DNA of 64,000 nt, from positions 62,001-126,000 of the forward strand of contig NZ_JACIJD010000009.1 of assembly GCF_014199205.1 (NCBI RefSeq), written 5' to 3'. How positions within the stretch are numbered: position 1 is the first letter of the stretch; the number at the start of each line of letters is the position of its first letter. The position numbers and the translations under genes are program-made. This DNA is from Muricoccus pecuniae. Its GTDB lineage: Bacteria > Pseudomonadota > Alphaproteobacteria > Acetobacterales > Acetobacteraceae. The notes beneath the pieces were generated by a model. The model did no database searches and was not told where the DNA came from. It saw nothing but the letters and a program-made list of their open reading frames with translations. Positions 1 to 9,265 of the stretch are shown piece by piece.

Positions 1-829
<829 letters not shown>

Positions 830-942
830 CCGTTAGCTCCTTCTAGCGGCGGCCGGGGCACGGCCCGTGATCAGGCACCGTGCGCGGCCCCATTGTTCAG
901 TCGGATGGGGATTGGGGGACGGGGCTCGCCCGTCGGTTCCCG

Positions 943-971
943 ATGTATTCAGGGGCGGGCGGCGCGACAAG
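943..971 (-). promoter_or_regulatory. Candidate heat-shock (RpoH) promoter for dnaK
   Basis: On the minus strand a CTTGTC box (971 to 966) is followed after 17 bases by ATACAT (948 to 943). This resembles the alphaproteobacterial sigma-32 pattern (CTTG, then a T/A-rich -10) and would start transcription about 105 bases before dnaK. It would let dnaK be induced independently of grpE. No CIRCE inverted repeat was seen in the gap. Eye-based match only. Confidence 0.35.
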
Positions 972-1027
972 ACCCTGCCCGCCCTGAATCCAACGCAGCC
1001 TGGCTGCGGGGCCTCAATAGCCGGTTT

Positions 1028-1600
1028 TCAGCCCGCCTTGCCCGCCACCACCACCATGGCCGGCTTCAGCAGCCGCCCGTTGATGGTCCAGGCCGGGGTC
1101 CAGGCCGTGATGACGGTGCCGGGCTCCACGCCCTCGGGGGCCGGCTGCTCGGCCATCGCCTGGTGCAGCTCGGGGTCGAAGGCCTTGCCCTTGGGGTCCT
1201 CGGCCTTCACGCCGTGGCGCTCCAGCATGGCGAGGAAGGCGCGCTCCACCCCCTCGAAGCCGCCGCGCAGCTTGGCGACGGGGCTCTCCTCGCCCTCGGG
1301 GGTGGCGGGCAGGGCGTCGAGGCCGCGGCGGAGGTTCTCGGCCGTGTCCGCCACGTCGCGGGCGAACTTCGTCACGGCGTAGTTCCGGGCATCCTCCAGC
1401 TCGCGCTTGTGGCGGTTGCGGAGGTTCTGCATCTCGGCCTCGGCCCGCAGCCACTTGTCCCGCATCTCGGCGAGCTGGGCGGCGAGGTCGTCCGCCGGGG
1501 CGAGGGTGTCGGCGCCGGGGGTGGGGGCGTCCGGCACGGTGCCGGCCCCGGGCTGCGCCTCGGCGTCGGACGGCTTGTTGGAATTGGGGCTGTCGCTCAT
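1028..1600 (-). CDS. grpE: Nucleotide exchange factor GrpE
   Basis: Cytoplasmic co-chaperone that dimerises and drives ADP release from DnaK. At 190 residues it has the usual length. It opens with a low-complexity acidic/proline tail (about 1-38), then a long charged helix with the typical segment RAEAEMQNLRNRHKRE (about 52-67), and ends with the beta-domain features NP/DPELHQAM and a final run GRLLKPAMVVVA. It lies upstream of dnaK in the same orientation. hrcA, often next to grpE in alphaproteobacteria, is not here: the upstream neighbour is a divergent transporter. The ribosome site is weak. Confidence 0.97.
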   Translation of the reverse strand: MSDSPNSNKPSDAEAQPGAGTVPDAPTPGADTLAPADDLAAQLAEMRDKWLRAEAEMQNLRNRHKRELEDARNYAVTKFARDVADTAENLRRGLDALPATPEGEESPVAKLRGGFEGVERAFLAMLERHGVKAEDPKGKAFDPELHQAMAEQPAPEGVEPGTVITAWTPAWTINGRLLKPAMVVVAGKAG

Positions 1601-1718
1601 TCGGCTGGTTCTGATCTTTCCTTGCCCCCGGTCAGGGGCCTTCGCGCTTCACCTAGGCGGCAGGGGGCGGCGGGGCAAGCAGGGGAGGGCCGCCGGGCGC
1701 GTTGCGCCGCAGCATCGC

Positions 1719-2996
1719 ATGGTCTCCCATGGGGGCCATGCCAGCCCGCCCCGCCTTCCCGACGCGCCGTTCCCCCTTGCCAAGCCGGCGCGCGTGAGCG
1801 GGGAGGCGCCGCGGCCGGCCGTGCCGCTCCTGCTGTTGGCGCTGATCACCTTCAGCGGCACGGTCGGCATGTACCTCTTCGTGCCCGCCCTCCCCGAGGC
1901 CGGGGCGGCGCTGGGCGCCACCACGGGGGCGATGCAGCTCACGGTCAGCCTCTACGTCCTCGGACTGGCGCTCGGGCAGCCGGTCTACGGGCCGCTGTCG
2001 GACCGCTTCGGGCGCCGCCCGGTGCTGGTGGGGGGGCTCGTGCTCTACACCCTGGCGGGGCTGCTCGCCTGCCTCGCGCCGAGCGCGGAGGTGCTGATCC
2101 TCGCGCGGCTGTTCCAGGCACTCGGGGGCTGCGCCGGGCTGGTGCTCGGCCGCGCCATCGTGCGCGACACCTCCGAAGCGAGGCAGGCGGCCCAGCGCCT
2201 CGCCCTGCTCAACCTGATGGTCACGCTCGGGCCGGGGCTGGCGCCGGTGGTGGGAAGCGCCGTGCTGGCCCTCGCGGGCTGGCGGGTGGTGCTCCTGCTC
2301 CTCTGCCTGCTCGGGGTGGCGAACCTCTTCTTCACCTGGCGCCTCCTGCCGGAGACGGGGCTCCGGGCCGCGCCGCCCGACATGCCGACGCTGCTGCGGG
2401 ACTACCTCCGGCTGCTCGGCTCGCCGGTTTTCCTCGGCTACGCGGTCTGCGGCGGCTGCATGACGACGGCCTCCTACGCCTTCTTCGGCTCCGCCTCCTT
2501 CATCTTCCGCGAGCTCGGGCGGCCGGAGCACGAGGCCGGGCTCGCCCTGGGGCTGCTCGTCATCGGCATCTCCATCGGCAACTGGCTGGCCAGCCGCCTC
2601 ATCACGCGCGTGCCGATCGACCGGGTGCTCGTGCTGGCGGGGGCGCTCAGCCTCGGCTCCACCCTCCTCCTGCTCGGGGTGGTGCTGGCGGGGTGGCTGA
2701 CGGTTCCCTGGGCGATGGGCTGCATGTTCGCCTTCACCCTCGCCGTGGGGGTGGGCGGGCCGCCGGCGCTGGCCCAGGCGATCAGCCTCAACCCCCGCCT
2801 GGTCGGCTCGGCCTCCGGCCTCTACGGCGCGATCCAGATGGGGGTGGGGGCGGTGTGCTCGGGGCTGGCCGGGCTCGGGCGGGACCCGGCCCTGGCGGCG
2901 GCGCTCGTGCTGGCCGGGGCGGCGGTCACGGGGCAGGTGGCGCTGCGCGTGGCGCTGCGGAGCCGGCGCCGGGCGGGCGGTGCCGGGGGGGACTGA
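1719..2996 (+). CDS. Bcr/CflA-type drug-resistance MFS transporter
   Basis: Predicted inner-membrane proton-coupled exporter of the Bcr/CflA branch (12 helices). From the ATG at 1719 it is 425 residues; a GTG at 1794, just before the first membrane helix, is an alternative start giving about 400 residues. The family loop between helices 2 and 3 is clear (GPLSDRFGRRPVL), as is the helix-1 motif FVPALPE and the helix-4 region ALGGCAGLVLGRAIVRD. It is transcribed divergently from grpE and followed by a hairpin at 3016-3043. The substrate cannot be told from the sequence. Confidence 0.88.
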   Translation: MVSHGGHASPPRLPDAPFPLAKPARVSGEAPRPAVPLLLLALITFSGTVGMYLFVPALPEAGAALGATTGAMQLTVSLYVLGLALGQPVYGPLSDRFGRRPVLVGGLVLYTLAGLLACLAPSAEVLILARLFQALGGCAGLVLGRAIVRDTSEARQAAQRLALLNLMVTLGPGLAPVVGSAVLALAGWRVVLLLLCLLGVANLFFTWRLLPETGLRAAPPDMPTLLRDYLRLLGSPVFLGYAVCGGCMTTASYAFFGSASFIFRELGRPEHEAGLALGLLVIGISIGNWLASRLITRVPIDRVLVLAGALSLGSTLLLLGVVLAGWLTVPWAMGCMFAFTLAVGVGGPPALAQAISLNPRLVGSASGLYGAIQMGVGAVCSGLAGLGRDPALAAALVLAGAAVTGQVALRVALRSRRRAGGAGGD

Positions 2997-3015
2997 ACCG
3001 GAAAAAACGGCGGGG

Positions 3016-3043
3016 AAGGGCGGGCTTCACCGAACCCGCCCTT
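3016..3043 (+). terminator. Hairpin between the exporter gene and hemH
   Basis: A perfect nine-base-pair stem (AAGGGCGGG pairing with CCCGCCCTT) with a ten-base loop lies 20 bases after the exporter stop. There is no T run, so termination strength is uncertain. The stem covers the earliest possible TTG start of hemH (3042), which argues for one of the ATG starts further in. Confidence 0.45.
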
Positions 3044-3059
3044 GACCCCGCCCCCCGCG

Positions 3060-4241
3060 ATGGCATCTCGCTCCGGCATGAGCACCCGCACCGCCGACCT
3101 GCCCGCCGACCCGGCCGGGCCATCCCTGCCGACCGCGCCGGAGGGCCGGCGGAAGCTGGCCGTCGTGCTGTTCAACCTCGGCGGGCCGGACAGCCCGGAG
3201 GCGGTGCGGCCCTTCCTCGCCAACCTCTTCACCGACCCCGCCATCCTGCGCCTGCCCGGCTTCATCCGGCAGCCGCTCGGGCGCTTCATCGCCGCGCGGC
3301 GGACGAAGGAGGCCTCGGCCAACTACGCCATCCTCGGCGGCAAGTCCCCCCTGCGGGAGCTGACGGAGGAGCAGGGGAAGGCGCTGGAAACCGTCCTCTC
3401 GGCCGAGGGCGTGCAGGCCCGCTGCTTCGTGGCCATGCGCTACTGGCACCCCTTCACCGAGGAGGCGCTGCGCGACGTCATGGCCTGGGGGCCGGACGAG
3501 GTGCTGCTCCTGCCGCTCTACCCCCAGTTCAGCACGACGACGACGGGCAGCAGCCTCACCGCCTGGCACGAGGCCGCGCGCCGGGCCGGCTTCTCCGCCC
3601 CAACCACGACGCTGTGCTGCTGGCACTCGGACGAGGGCTTCGCCGAGGCCACCGCCGCCATCGTCCGCCGCGCCTGGGACGAGGCGCGGCGAGAGGTGTC
3701 GGAGGGGGTGACGCTGCGCCTGCTCTTCAGCGCCCACGGCCTGCCCGAGACGATCGTGAAGCAGGGCGACCCCTACCAGTGGCAGGTCGAGCGCAGCGTC
3801 GCCGCCGTGCTGGAAGCGCTGGCCATGCCGGGCCTCGACCACGCGCTCTGCTACCAGTCCCGCGTGACGCCGCAGAAATGGCTGGGGCCGAGCGCGGAGG
3901 AGGAGGTGGCGCGCGCGGGCGCCGAGGGCGTGGCGCTGCTCGTCTGCCCCATCGCCTTCGTCTCCGAGCATTCCGAGACACTGGTGGAGTTGGACGTGGA
4001 GTATCGCGAGCTGGCCCATGAGAAGGGCGTGCCCGCCTATTTCCGCGTGCCCGCCCAGAACTCCGACCCCGCCTTCATCCGCGCCCTCGCCGCGCTGGTG
4101 GGGGCGGCGCGGGAGGAGACGCGCGGCTCGCGCGATGCCGCGGGCGGCAAGCTCTGCTCCTTCGCCGGCGGGCGGCAGTGCCCGAAGGCGCACAAGGACT
4201 GCCCGCACGGCGCGGCCCAGCCGATCCGGGTGACGGCGTGA
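3060..4241 (+). CDS. hemH: Ferrochelatase (protohaem ferro-lyase)
   Basis: Inserts Fe(2+) into protoporphyrin IX, the last step of haem b synthesis, at the inner membrane face. Family motifs are present in order: FNLGGPD near the start, the RYWHPF segment, YPQFSTTTTGSS, the active-site histidine in LFSAHGLPE, and the acidic loop HSETLVELD. Length 393 residues from the ATG at 3060 (ATG 3078 is also possible). The C-terminal extension carries three cysteines (about 366, 374 and 381) in the pattern C-x7-C-x6-C, reminiscent of [2Fe-2S] ferrochelatases. The stop overlaps the next ATG by one base (TGATG), so a HAD phosphatase gene is translationally coupled. Confidence 0.96.
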   Translation: MASRSGMSTRTADLPADPAGPSLPTAPEGRRKLAVVLFNLGGPDSPEAVRPFLANLFTDPAILRLPGFIRQPLGRFIAARRTKEASANYAILGGKSPLRELTEEQGKALETVLSAEGVQARCFVAMRYWHPFTEEALRDVMAWGPDEVLLLPLYPQFSTTTTGSSLTAWHEAARRAGFSAPTTTLCCWHSDEGFAEATAAIVRRAWDEARREVSEGVTLRLLFSAHGLPETIVKQGDPYQWQVERSVAAVLEALAMPGLDHALCYQSRVTPQKWLGPSAEEEVARAGAEGVALLVCPIAFVSEHSETLVELDVEYRELAHEKGVPAYFRVPAQNSDPAFIRALAALVGAAREETRGSRDAAGGKLCSFAGGRQCPKAHKDCPHGAAQPIRVTA

Positions 4242-4915
4242 TGCGCCCCGCCGCGGTTCTCTTCGATTGCGACGGCGTCCTGGTGGACAGCGAGGCCGTG
4301 GCGAACGGCGCCATCGCCGACGACCTGACCGAGCGCGGCTGGCCCATGTCGCTCGACGCCGCCAAGCTCGCCTTCATGGGCACGGCGCTGCCCGACATGG
4401 TCCCGCGCATCGAGAGCCATCTCGGGCAGAAGCTCCCGCCGGACTGGCCGCAGAGCATCGTGGCGCGGATCATCGCCCGCTACGACGCGGGGGTGCTGAC
4501 CCTCATCCCCGGCGCGCAGGAAGCGGTGGAGGCCGTGGCGGCGGCGGGGCTGCCTATGGCGGTGGCCTCCAATTCCGGGCGCCAGGAATTGCGGAACAAG
4601 GCCGGGATCTTTCCCTTCTTCAGCCGCTTCGAGGGCCGCCTCCTCTGCTTCGAGGATGTGGAGCGGCCCAAGCCCCATCCCGACCTCTACCTCGCCGCCG
4701 CCCGCCTCTGCGGCGCCGATCCCCGCGACTGCGTGGTGATCGAGGACAGCGTGACCGGTGCCCGCGCCGGGGTGGCGGCGGGCTGCCGCGTGCTCGGCTT
4801 CGCCCATGAGACGCCGGCGGTTGACCTGCTGGAAGCGGGCGTGGCCGAGGTGTTCACCAGTCACGCCGCCCTTCCCGGGCTGCTGGGCATCGCCCCCGTG
4901 GGAGCCGCGCGGTGA
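4241..4915 (+). CDS. HAD-superfamily phosphatase (subfamily IA)
   Basis: Cytoplasmic 224-residue haloacid-dehalogenase-type phosphohydrolase. Motif I is FDCDGVLVDS with the nucleophilic and acid/base aspartates near residues 9 and 11; motif II is the ASNSG serine; motif III is the lysine in KPHPDLY; motif IV is VVIEDS. The cap is the helical C1 type seen in phosphoglycolate phosphatase and beta-phosphoglucomutase relatives. It starts on the last base of the hemH stop and its own stop overlaps the GTG of hemJ, so it is embedded in a haem operon. The substrate is unknown; a direct haem role is not implied by the fold. Confidence 0.88.
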   Translation: MRPAAVLFDCDGVLVDSEAVANGAIADDLTERGWPMSLDAAKLAFMGTALPDMVPRIESHLGQKLPPDWPQSIVARIIARYDAGVLTLIPGAQEAVEAVAAAGLPMAVASNSGRQELRNKAGIFPFFSRFEGRLLCFEDVERPKPHPDLYLAAARLCGADPRDCVVIEDSVTGARAGVAAGCRVLGFAHETPAVDLLEAGVAEVFTSHAALPGLLGIAPVGAAR

Positions 4916-5364
4916 CGATTCCCTGGCTGGCCGGCCTCTATCCCTGGACCAAGGCCCTCCACCTCATCGCGGTGATCGCCTGGATGGCGGGCATGTTCTA
5001 CCTGCCCCGGCTCTTCGTCTATCACTCCACCGTACCGGCCGGGGGCGAGGCGTCGGAGATGTTCAAGGTGATGGAGCGCCGGCTGCTGCGCGCCATCATG
5101 AACCCCGCCATGGGCGCGGCCTGGCTGCTGGGCATCACCCTGGTCCTGACGCCGGGCGTGGTCGACTGGAGCGCCGGCTGGTGGCACGGGAAGATGGCCG
5201 GCTTCCTCGGGATGAGCGCCTTCCACGGCCATCTCGCGGCCGCCCGGAAGGGGTTCGAGCGGGACGAACGGCCGCGCAGCGAGCGCTACTGGCGCATGGC
5301 GAACGAGGTGCCCACGCTGCTGCTCGTGCTGATCGTCGTCATGGTGATCGTGAAGCCGTTCTGA
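4912..5364 (+). CDS. hemJ: Protoporphyrinogen IX oxidase, HemJ type
   Basis: Integral inner-membrane enzyme that oxidises protoporphyrinogen IX to protoporphyrin IX, the step before ferrochelatase. The 150-residue length fits the family. The signature segment around KALHLIAVIAWMAGMFYLPRLFVYH contains the conserved histidine of helix 1, and a second conserved region is the WHGKM...FHGHLA stretch with histidines near residues 87 and 100. Four hydrophobic helices are visible. It begins with GTG overlapping the HAD gene stop (GTGA). Being in one operon with hemH makes the assignment strong. The last gene of this run; rho follows after a 250-base gap. Confidence 0.93.
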   Translation: MTIPWLAGLYPWTKALHLIAVIAWMAGMFYLPRLFVYHSTVPAGGEASEMFKVMERRLLRAIMNPAMGAAWLLGITLVLTPGVVDWSAGWWHGKMAGFLGMSAFHGHLAAARKGFERDERPRSERYWRMANEVPTLLLVLIVVMVIVKPF

Positions 5365-5614
5365 GCCGGCGGGCGGGGAAACCTGCCCCGCCGCCTTGAT
5401 TCTCCGGCAGGTTTTACCATTTTCCGGGTTGACGCGCGGCTGACCACCCTTTTAGGGTCCCTCCCGGTGCAGCGCCCCGGTATCCGGAAGCCGCCGCTCC
5501 CCCCGTGCATCGCCATTCGGAACCCCGCCGCCCGGCGGAGGCGCTGGCCCCCTCCAGCCCGATCCAGGTTCCGCGCACCCTTCCCTTCGGCCCATGCCGA
5601 TCGAGACCACCTGA
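5365..5614 (+). other. rho leader region (250 bases, no gene)
   Basis: Non-coding gap between hemJ and rho. It holds a candidate promoter near 5429-5457 and would give a leader of about 150 bases. rho is autoregulated through its leader in several bacteria, so a regulatory role here is possible, but no specific structure was identified. Confidence 0.4.
5429..5457 (+). promoter_or_regulatory. Candidate housekeeping promoter for rho
   Basis: A good -35 box TTGACG (5429-5434) is followed at 17 bases by TTAGGG (5452-5457), a poor -10. The surrounding bases (5409-5455) are noticeably richer in A/T than the neighbouring genes, as expected around a promoter. Only the -35 element is convincing. Confidence 0.35.
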
Positions 5615-6898
5615 ATGCACCTTTCCGAACTCAAGGCCAAAGCCCCGGGCGATCTTCTCGCCTTCGCGGAGGAGGTTGGCGTGGAGAACGCCTCCTCGCT
5701 CCGCAAGCAGGACATGCTCTTCGCCATCCTCAAGCAGCTCGCCGAGAACGACCAGGCGATCTACGGGGACGGCACGCTGGAGATCCTGTCCGACGGCTTC
5801 GGCTACCTGCGCAACCCGCAGTCCAACTTCCTGCCGGGACCGGACGACATCTACGTCTCCCCCGCCCAGGTCCGCCGCTTCGCGCTGCGCACCGGCGACA
5901 CGGTGGAGGGCCAGATCCGCGCGCCGAAGGACGGGGAGCGCTACTTCGCGCTGCTGAAGGTCAACACGGTGAACTTCGAGCCGCCCGAGGCCGTGCGGCA
6001 CCGCGTGAACTTCGACAACCTCACCCCGCTCTACCCCACCCGCCGCCTGCGGATGGAGAACCCGGAGCTGGAGGCCGCGCCCGCCGACAAGAAGGGCCCG
6101 CTGAAGGACAACACCCACCGGGTGATCGACCTCGTCTCCCCGATCGGCATGGGCCAGCGCGCCCTGATCGTCGCGCCGCCGCGCACGGGCAAGACGGTGA
6201 TGCTGCAGAACATCGCCAAGTCCATCTCGGCCAACAACCCCGAGGTCTTCCTCATGGTGCTGCTCATCGACGAGCGGCCGGAGGAGGTGACGGACATGGC
6301 GCGCACCGTGCGCGGCGAGGTGGTGGCCTCCACCTTCGACGAGCCCGCCACCCGCCACGTGCAGGTGACGGAGATGGTGCTGGAGAAGGCCAAGCGCCTG
6401 GTCGAGCACAAGCGGGACGTGGTGATCCTGCTGGACTCCATCACCCGCCTCGGCCGCGCCTACAACTCCGTCGTGCCCTCCTCGGGCAAGGTTCTGACGG
6501 GCGGCGTGGACGCGAACGCGCTCCAGCGGCCGAAGCGCTTCTTCGGCGCGGCGCGCAACATCGAGGAGGGCGGGTCGCTGACCATCATCGCGACCGCGCT
6601 GATCGACACGGGCTCGCGCATGGACGAGGTGATCTTCGAGGAGTTCAAGGGCACCGGTAACTCGGAAATCGTCCTCGACCGCAAGCTCTCGGACAAGCGC
6701 GTCTTCCCCGCGATCGACATCACCAAGTCCGGCACCCGCAAGGAGGAGGTCCTGGTGGACCGCGGCGAGCTGTCGAAGATGTGGGTGCTGCGCCGCATCC
6801 TGAACCCGATGGGCACGCAGGACGCGATGGAGTTCCTGCTGGACAAGCTGAAGTACAGCAAGACGAACCAGGACTTCTTCGACGCGATGAACACCTGA
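5615..6898 (+). CDS. rho: Transcription termination factor Rho
   Basis: Hexameric RNA helicase that ends transcription at Rho-dependent sites. 427 residues, close to the usual 420. The N-terminal helix bundle and cold-shock-like RNA-binding domain occupy about 1-130 ([11 protein letters not shown], then GFGYLRNP and the [10 protein letters not shown] segment). The ATPase core has the P-loop [11 protein letters not shown] (about 190-200), the Walker B region [16 protein letters not shown], and the Q-loop/R-loop region with [20 protein letters not shown]. The ATG at 5615 matches the family N-terminus MHLSELKAK. Transcribed from its own leader and closed by a strong hairpin. Confidence 0.99.
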   Translation: MHLSELKAKAPGDLLAFAEEVGVENASSLRKQDMLFAILKQLAENDQAIYGDGTLEILSDGFGYLRNPQSNFLPGPDDIYVSPAQVRRFALRTGDTVEGQIRAPKDGERYFALLKVNTVNFEPPEAVRHRVNFDNLTPLYPTRRLRMENPELEAAPADKKGPLKDNTHRVIDLVSPIGMGQRALIVAPPRTGKTVMLQNIAKSISANNPEVFLMVLLIDERPEEVTDMARTVRGEVVASTFDEPATRHVQVTEMVLEKAKRLVEHKRDVVILLDSITRLGRAYNSVVPSSGKVLTGGVDANALQRPKRFFGAARNIEEGGSLTIIATALIDTGSRMDEVIFEEFKGTGNSEIVLDRKLSDKRVFPAIDITKSGTRKEEVLVDRGELSKMWVLRRILNPMGTQDAMEFLLDKLKYSKTNQDFFDAMNT

Positions 6899-6930
6899 GG
6901 CGCCCATCGCCCAGGCGAGCACGAATGAGA

Positions 6931-6962
6931 AAGGGCCTGCCCCGTCGCCGGGGCAGGCCCTT
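6931..6962. terminator. Strong hairpin terminator after rho
   Basis: A perfect 14-base-pair stem (6931-6944 with 6949-6962) with a four-base loop TCGC begins 33 bases after the rho stop. The outer two pairs are A:T, giving short A and T ends. It lies between two converging genes and could end transcription from both sides. Confidence 0.8.
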
Positions 6963-7005
6963 CGTCTGTCAGGCCCCCGGGATCATCTCCCTGGAGGCCG
7001 GCCGG

Positions 7006-7263
7006 TCAGCGGCCGAGCTGGGACGGCGCCTGGGTGCCCGGAACGCCGGCCTGCGGGCTGGGCGGGAGCCCGGCGGAGCCCGACGGGCTGGCGGGCGAGG
7101 CGGAGGCGCCGGGAACGCCCGCGCCCTGGTCGCGCGTCACGCCGCCCGGGGCGGCCGGCGTCGGCGCCGTGGAAACGGGAGCCTGCGGGGCCGGGGACTG
7201 GGCGAGGGCGGGCCCAGCGATGAGGCCGGCGGCGAGGGCGAGGATGAGGCTGCTCTTCTTCAT
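7006..7263 (-). CDS. Small secreted Ala/Pro/Gly-rich protein
   Basis: An 85-residue protein of unknown function. It starts with a classic signal peptide (MKKSSLILALAAGLIAG followed by PALAQ, cleavage after ALA) and has a good ribosome site, AGGAG nine bases before the ATG. The mature part (about 63 residues) is low complexity, made of proline, alanine, glycine, serine and threonine with no cysteine, and looks disordered. An upstream in-frame start would add a non-signal extension and is less likely. It converges on rho and is divergent from the GNAT gene. Confidence 0.6.
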   Translation of the reverse strand: MKKSSLILALAAGLIAGPALAQSPAPQAPVSTAPTPAAPGGVTRDQGAGVPGASASPASPSGSAGLPPSPQAGVPGTQAPSQLGR

Positions 7264-7449
7264 TAGTGATCTCCTGAACCTGTTGGTCTGCCGGTGAGCA
7301 ACGCGGCCCTGTGGGGGCGGTTGCGTGGGTGGCTTCATCCGTTGTTCCCGTCCGACAGGGCGCGGGAGAGCCGCAGGGGCGCGCCGGACAGGGTGGGCCG
7401 TGCCATTCTGCCGCCTCGACGCGGTGCCGCGTCATCGGGAGCGTTGCGC

Positions 7450-8220
7450 GTGCTGGAATCGACCTCGGAACTGCCGGAAGGGACATCGCTGCGGGACGTG
7501 GCGCTGCTGGAGCGCGCGGCGTTGAACGCCGTGCCCGCACCCCGCGTCGCCTGGGACGGGCCCTTCGTGTTGCGCGCCTTCCTGAACGGCACGGGGCGGG
7601 CAAATGCGGCGTGCTCGCTGGACCCTTCGGCGGACGAGGATCTCGAGGCGAGGGTGGAGCGGATCGAGGCGCATTACGCCCGGCTGTCCATGCCCTGCCG
7701 CTTCCGCTCCACGCCACTCGACCCTCCTGGCCTTATCCCCCTCCTGGCGGCCCGGCACTACCGGGAGGCCGAGGGCGCGCTCGTTATGACGGGGCACCTG
7801 GATCCCGCCGAGGTGCATGCGGCGCACTGGTGCGACGGCCCCGATGCCGAATGGCTCTCGGTGCTCTCCACCGCGGAGTATCAGGGAGAGGCGAGGCGGG
7901 CCGAGAAGGAACGCGCGGTGCCGCTGCTGGCACGTCCTGCCGCCTGGCTCGTCCTGCGCGAGGGCGGGGTGGCGGCGGCCTGCGGCCATGCCGTCGCGGA
8001 TGGTGTCCTGTGCGGGCTCTTCGACCTGGCGGTACGGCCGGAGTTCCGGCGCCGGGGCCTGGGCCGGCGCCTCCTCCACGCGCTTGCCGGCTGGGGCGCG
8101 GGGCAGGGGGCGTCCCGCTGCTGGCTGCAGGTGGCGCCGGGAAACGCTGCGGCGCGACAGGTCTACACAGCGGCCGGCTTCACCGAAGCCTATCGCTACC
8201 GCTACTTCCTGCAGGATTGA
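7450..8220 (+). CDS. GNAT-family N-acetyltransferase
   Basis: Cytoplasmic acetyl-CoA-dependent acetyltransferase of unknown substrate. The C-terminal half carries the GNAT core: beta4 GLFDLAVRPEFRRRGLGRRLL with the R/Q-x-x-G-x-G/A acetyl-CoA loop (RRRGLGRR), then CWLQVAPGNAAARQVYTAAGF, the usual beta5-alpha4 region. The N-terminal ~130 residues are a divergent domain, as in two-domain GNATs. The GTG at 7450 was chosen because GGGAG lies eight bases upstream; the frame is open back to 7294, so a longer form (308 residues) cannot be excluded. Confidence 0.82.
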   Translation: MLESTSELPEGTSLRDVALLERAALNAVPAPRVAWDGPFVLRAFLNGTGRANAACSLDPSADEDLEARVERIEAHYARLSMPCRFRSTPLDPPGLIPLLAARHYREAEGALVMTGHLDPAEVHAAHWCDGPDAEWLSVLSTAEYQGEARRAEKERAVPLLARPAAWLVLREGGVAAACGHAVADGVLCGLFDLAVRPEFRRRGLGRRLLHALAGWGAGQGASRCWLQVAPGNAAARQVYTAAGFTEAYRYRYFLQD

Positions 8221-8230
8221 CGAGGGCAGA

Positions 8231-8253
8231 GTGACCGGAAAAATTCCGGCCAC
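8231..8253. terminator. Hairpin between converging genes
   Basis: A ten-base stem with one mismatch (GTGACCGGAA against TTCCGGCCAC) and an AAA loop lies just past the GNAT stop and 28 bases from the quinone oxidoreductase stop. It has no long T run. Its position between two converging genes supports a modest two-way terminator role. Confidence 0.4.
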
Positions 8254-8280
8254 TGCTGGATTGGTGTTTAGGCGGTAAAG

Positions 8281-9255
8281 TTACGGGATAAGCAGGCTGC
8301 TACCTGTTGTTTTTCTCGATTCCAGGTCTCTATGCGCGTCGCCCGCGTTGCGCAGTGCGTAGGTCTGGTTGACCTTGATCTTCACCTTGCCGCTGCGCAC
8401 GACCGAGAACAGGTCCTCGGCCATCGCAAGCAGATCCTCCCGCTTGGCGGTGTGAGTGGCCAGCGTGGGGCGGGTGACGAAAAGGCTGCCCTTGGCGGCG
8501 AGGATGCCGAGATCCACCCCCGTCACGGGCCCGGAGGCGTTCCCATAGGAGACGAGCAGGCCGAAGGGGGCGAGGCAGTCGAGGGAGGCCGCGAAGGTGT
8601 CCCGCCCGACGCTGTCGTAGACCACGGGGAGGCGGGCGCCGCGGGTGATCTCGCTCACCCTCGCCGGCAGGTCCTCGCCCTGGAGGATGACGTGGTCGCA
8701 GCCATGGGCGCGGGCGAGCTCGGCCTTGGCCTCGTTGCCGACCGTGCCGATGACCGTCGCGCCGATCGCCTTCGCCCACTGGCAGAGGATCAACCCGACG
8801 CCGCCGGCCGCGGCGTGGACGAGGATCGTCTCCCCCGCCTGGAGCTTGTAGGTCCGCCGCAGGAGGTACTGGGCCGTCAGCCCCTGCAGCATCATGGCCG
8901 CGGCGGTCTCCGACGGGATGTCGTCCGGCAGCTTCACCAGCACCTTGGCAGGGATGGTCCGCGCCTCGGCATAGGCGCCGATCGGGCCCATGGCATAGGC
9001 CACGCGGTCCCCCGGCTTCAGGTCCTCGACGCCCTCACCCACCGCCTCGACCGTGCCGGCGGCTTCCATCCCGATCACGGCGGGAAGGGAGGGGGCCTTG
9101 TAGAGGCCGGTGCGGAAGTAGATGTCGATGAAGTTCAGGCCCACCGCGCTGTGCCGCACCAGCGCCTCGCCCGGCTTCGGGCTGGGGAGCGGCACCTCCT
9201 CCCAGACCAGCATCTCGGGGCCGCCCGGTTCGTGCAGGCGAATGGCGTGGTTCAT
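8281..9255 (-). CDS. qor: Quinone oxidoreductase (zinc-free MDR family)
   Basis: NADPH-dependent medium-chain reductase of the QOR group, reducing quinones or other electrophilic alkenes one electron at a time. 324 residues, the normal length. N-terminal catalytic domain (about 1-125) contains GLNFIDIYFRTGLY and GMEAAGTVEAVGEGV; the Rossmann part has the nucleotide loop AAAGGVGL (about 150-157). The cysteine/histidine zinc ligands of alcohol dehydrogenases are absent. Only ten bases separate it from the ogt gene upstream on the same strand, so the two are probably co-transcribed. Confidence 0.93.
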   Translation of the reverse strand: MNHAIRLHEPGGPEMLVWEEVPLPSPKPGEALVRHSAVGLNFIDIYFRTGLYKAPSLPAVIGMEAAGTVEAVGEGVEDLKPGDRVAYAMGPIGAYAEARTIPAKVLVKLPDDIPSETAAAMMLQGLTAQYLLRRTYKLQAGETILVHAAAGGVGLILCQWAKAIGATVIGTVGNEAKAELARAHGCDHVILQGEDLPARVSEITRGARLPVVYDSVGRDTFAASLDCLAPFGLLVSYGNASGPVTGVDLGILAAKGSLFVTRPTLATHTAKREDLLAMAEDLFSVVRSGKVKIKVNQTYALRNAGDAHRDLESRKTTGSSLLIP

Positions 9256-9265
9256 GGGCGGTTTC

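Noticed and set aside
830-1027. CIRCE/HrcA operator before dnaK
   Set aside because: No inverted TTAGCACTC/GAGTGCTAA repeat was seen in the gap.
893-4021. Very long open frames on the strand or frame opposite to the real genes
   Set aside because: GC-rich DNA with G or C at third codon positions leaves long antisense and shifted frames open. They show low-complexity Arg/Ala/Gly/Pro sequence and overlap clear genes, so they are not reported.
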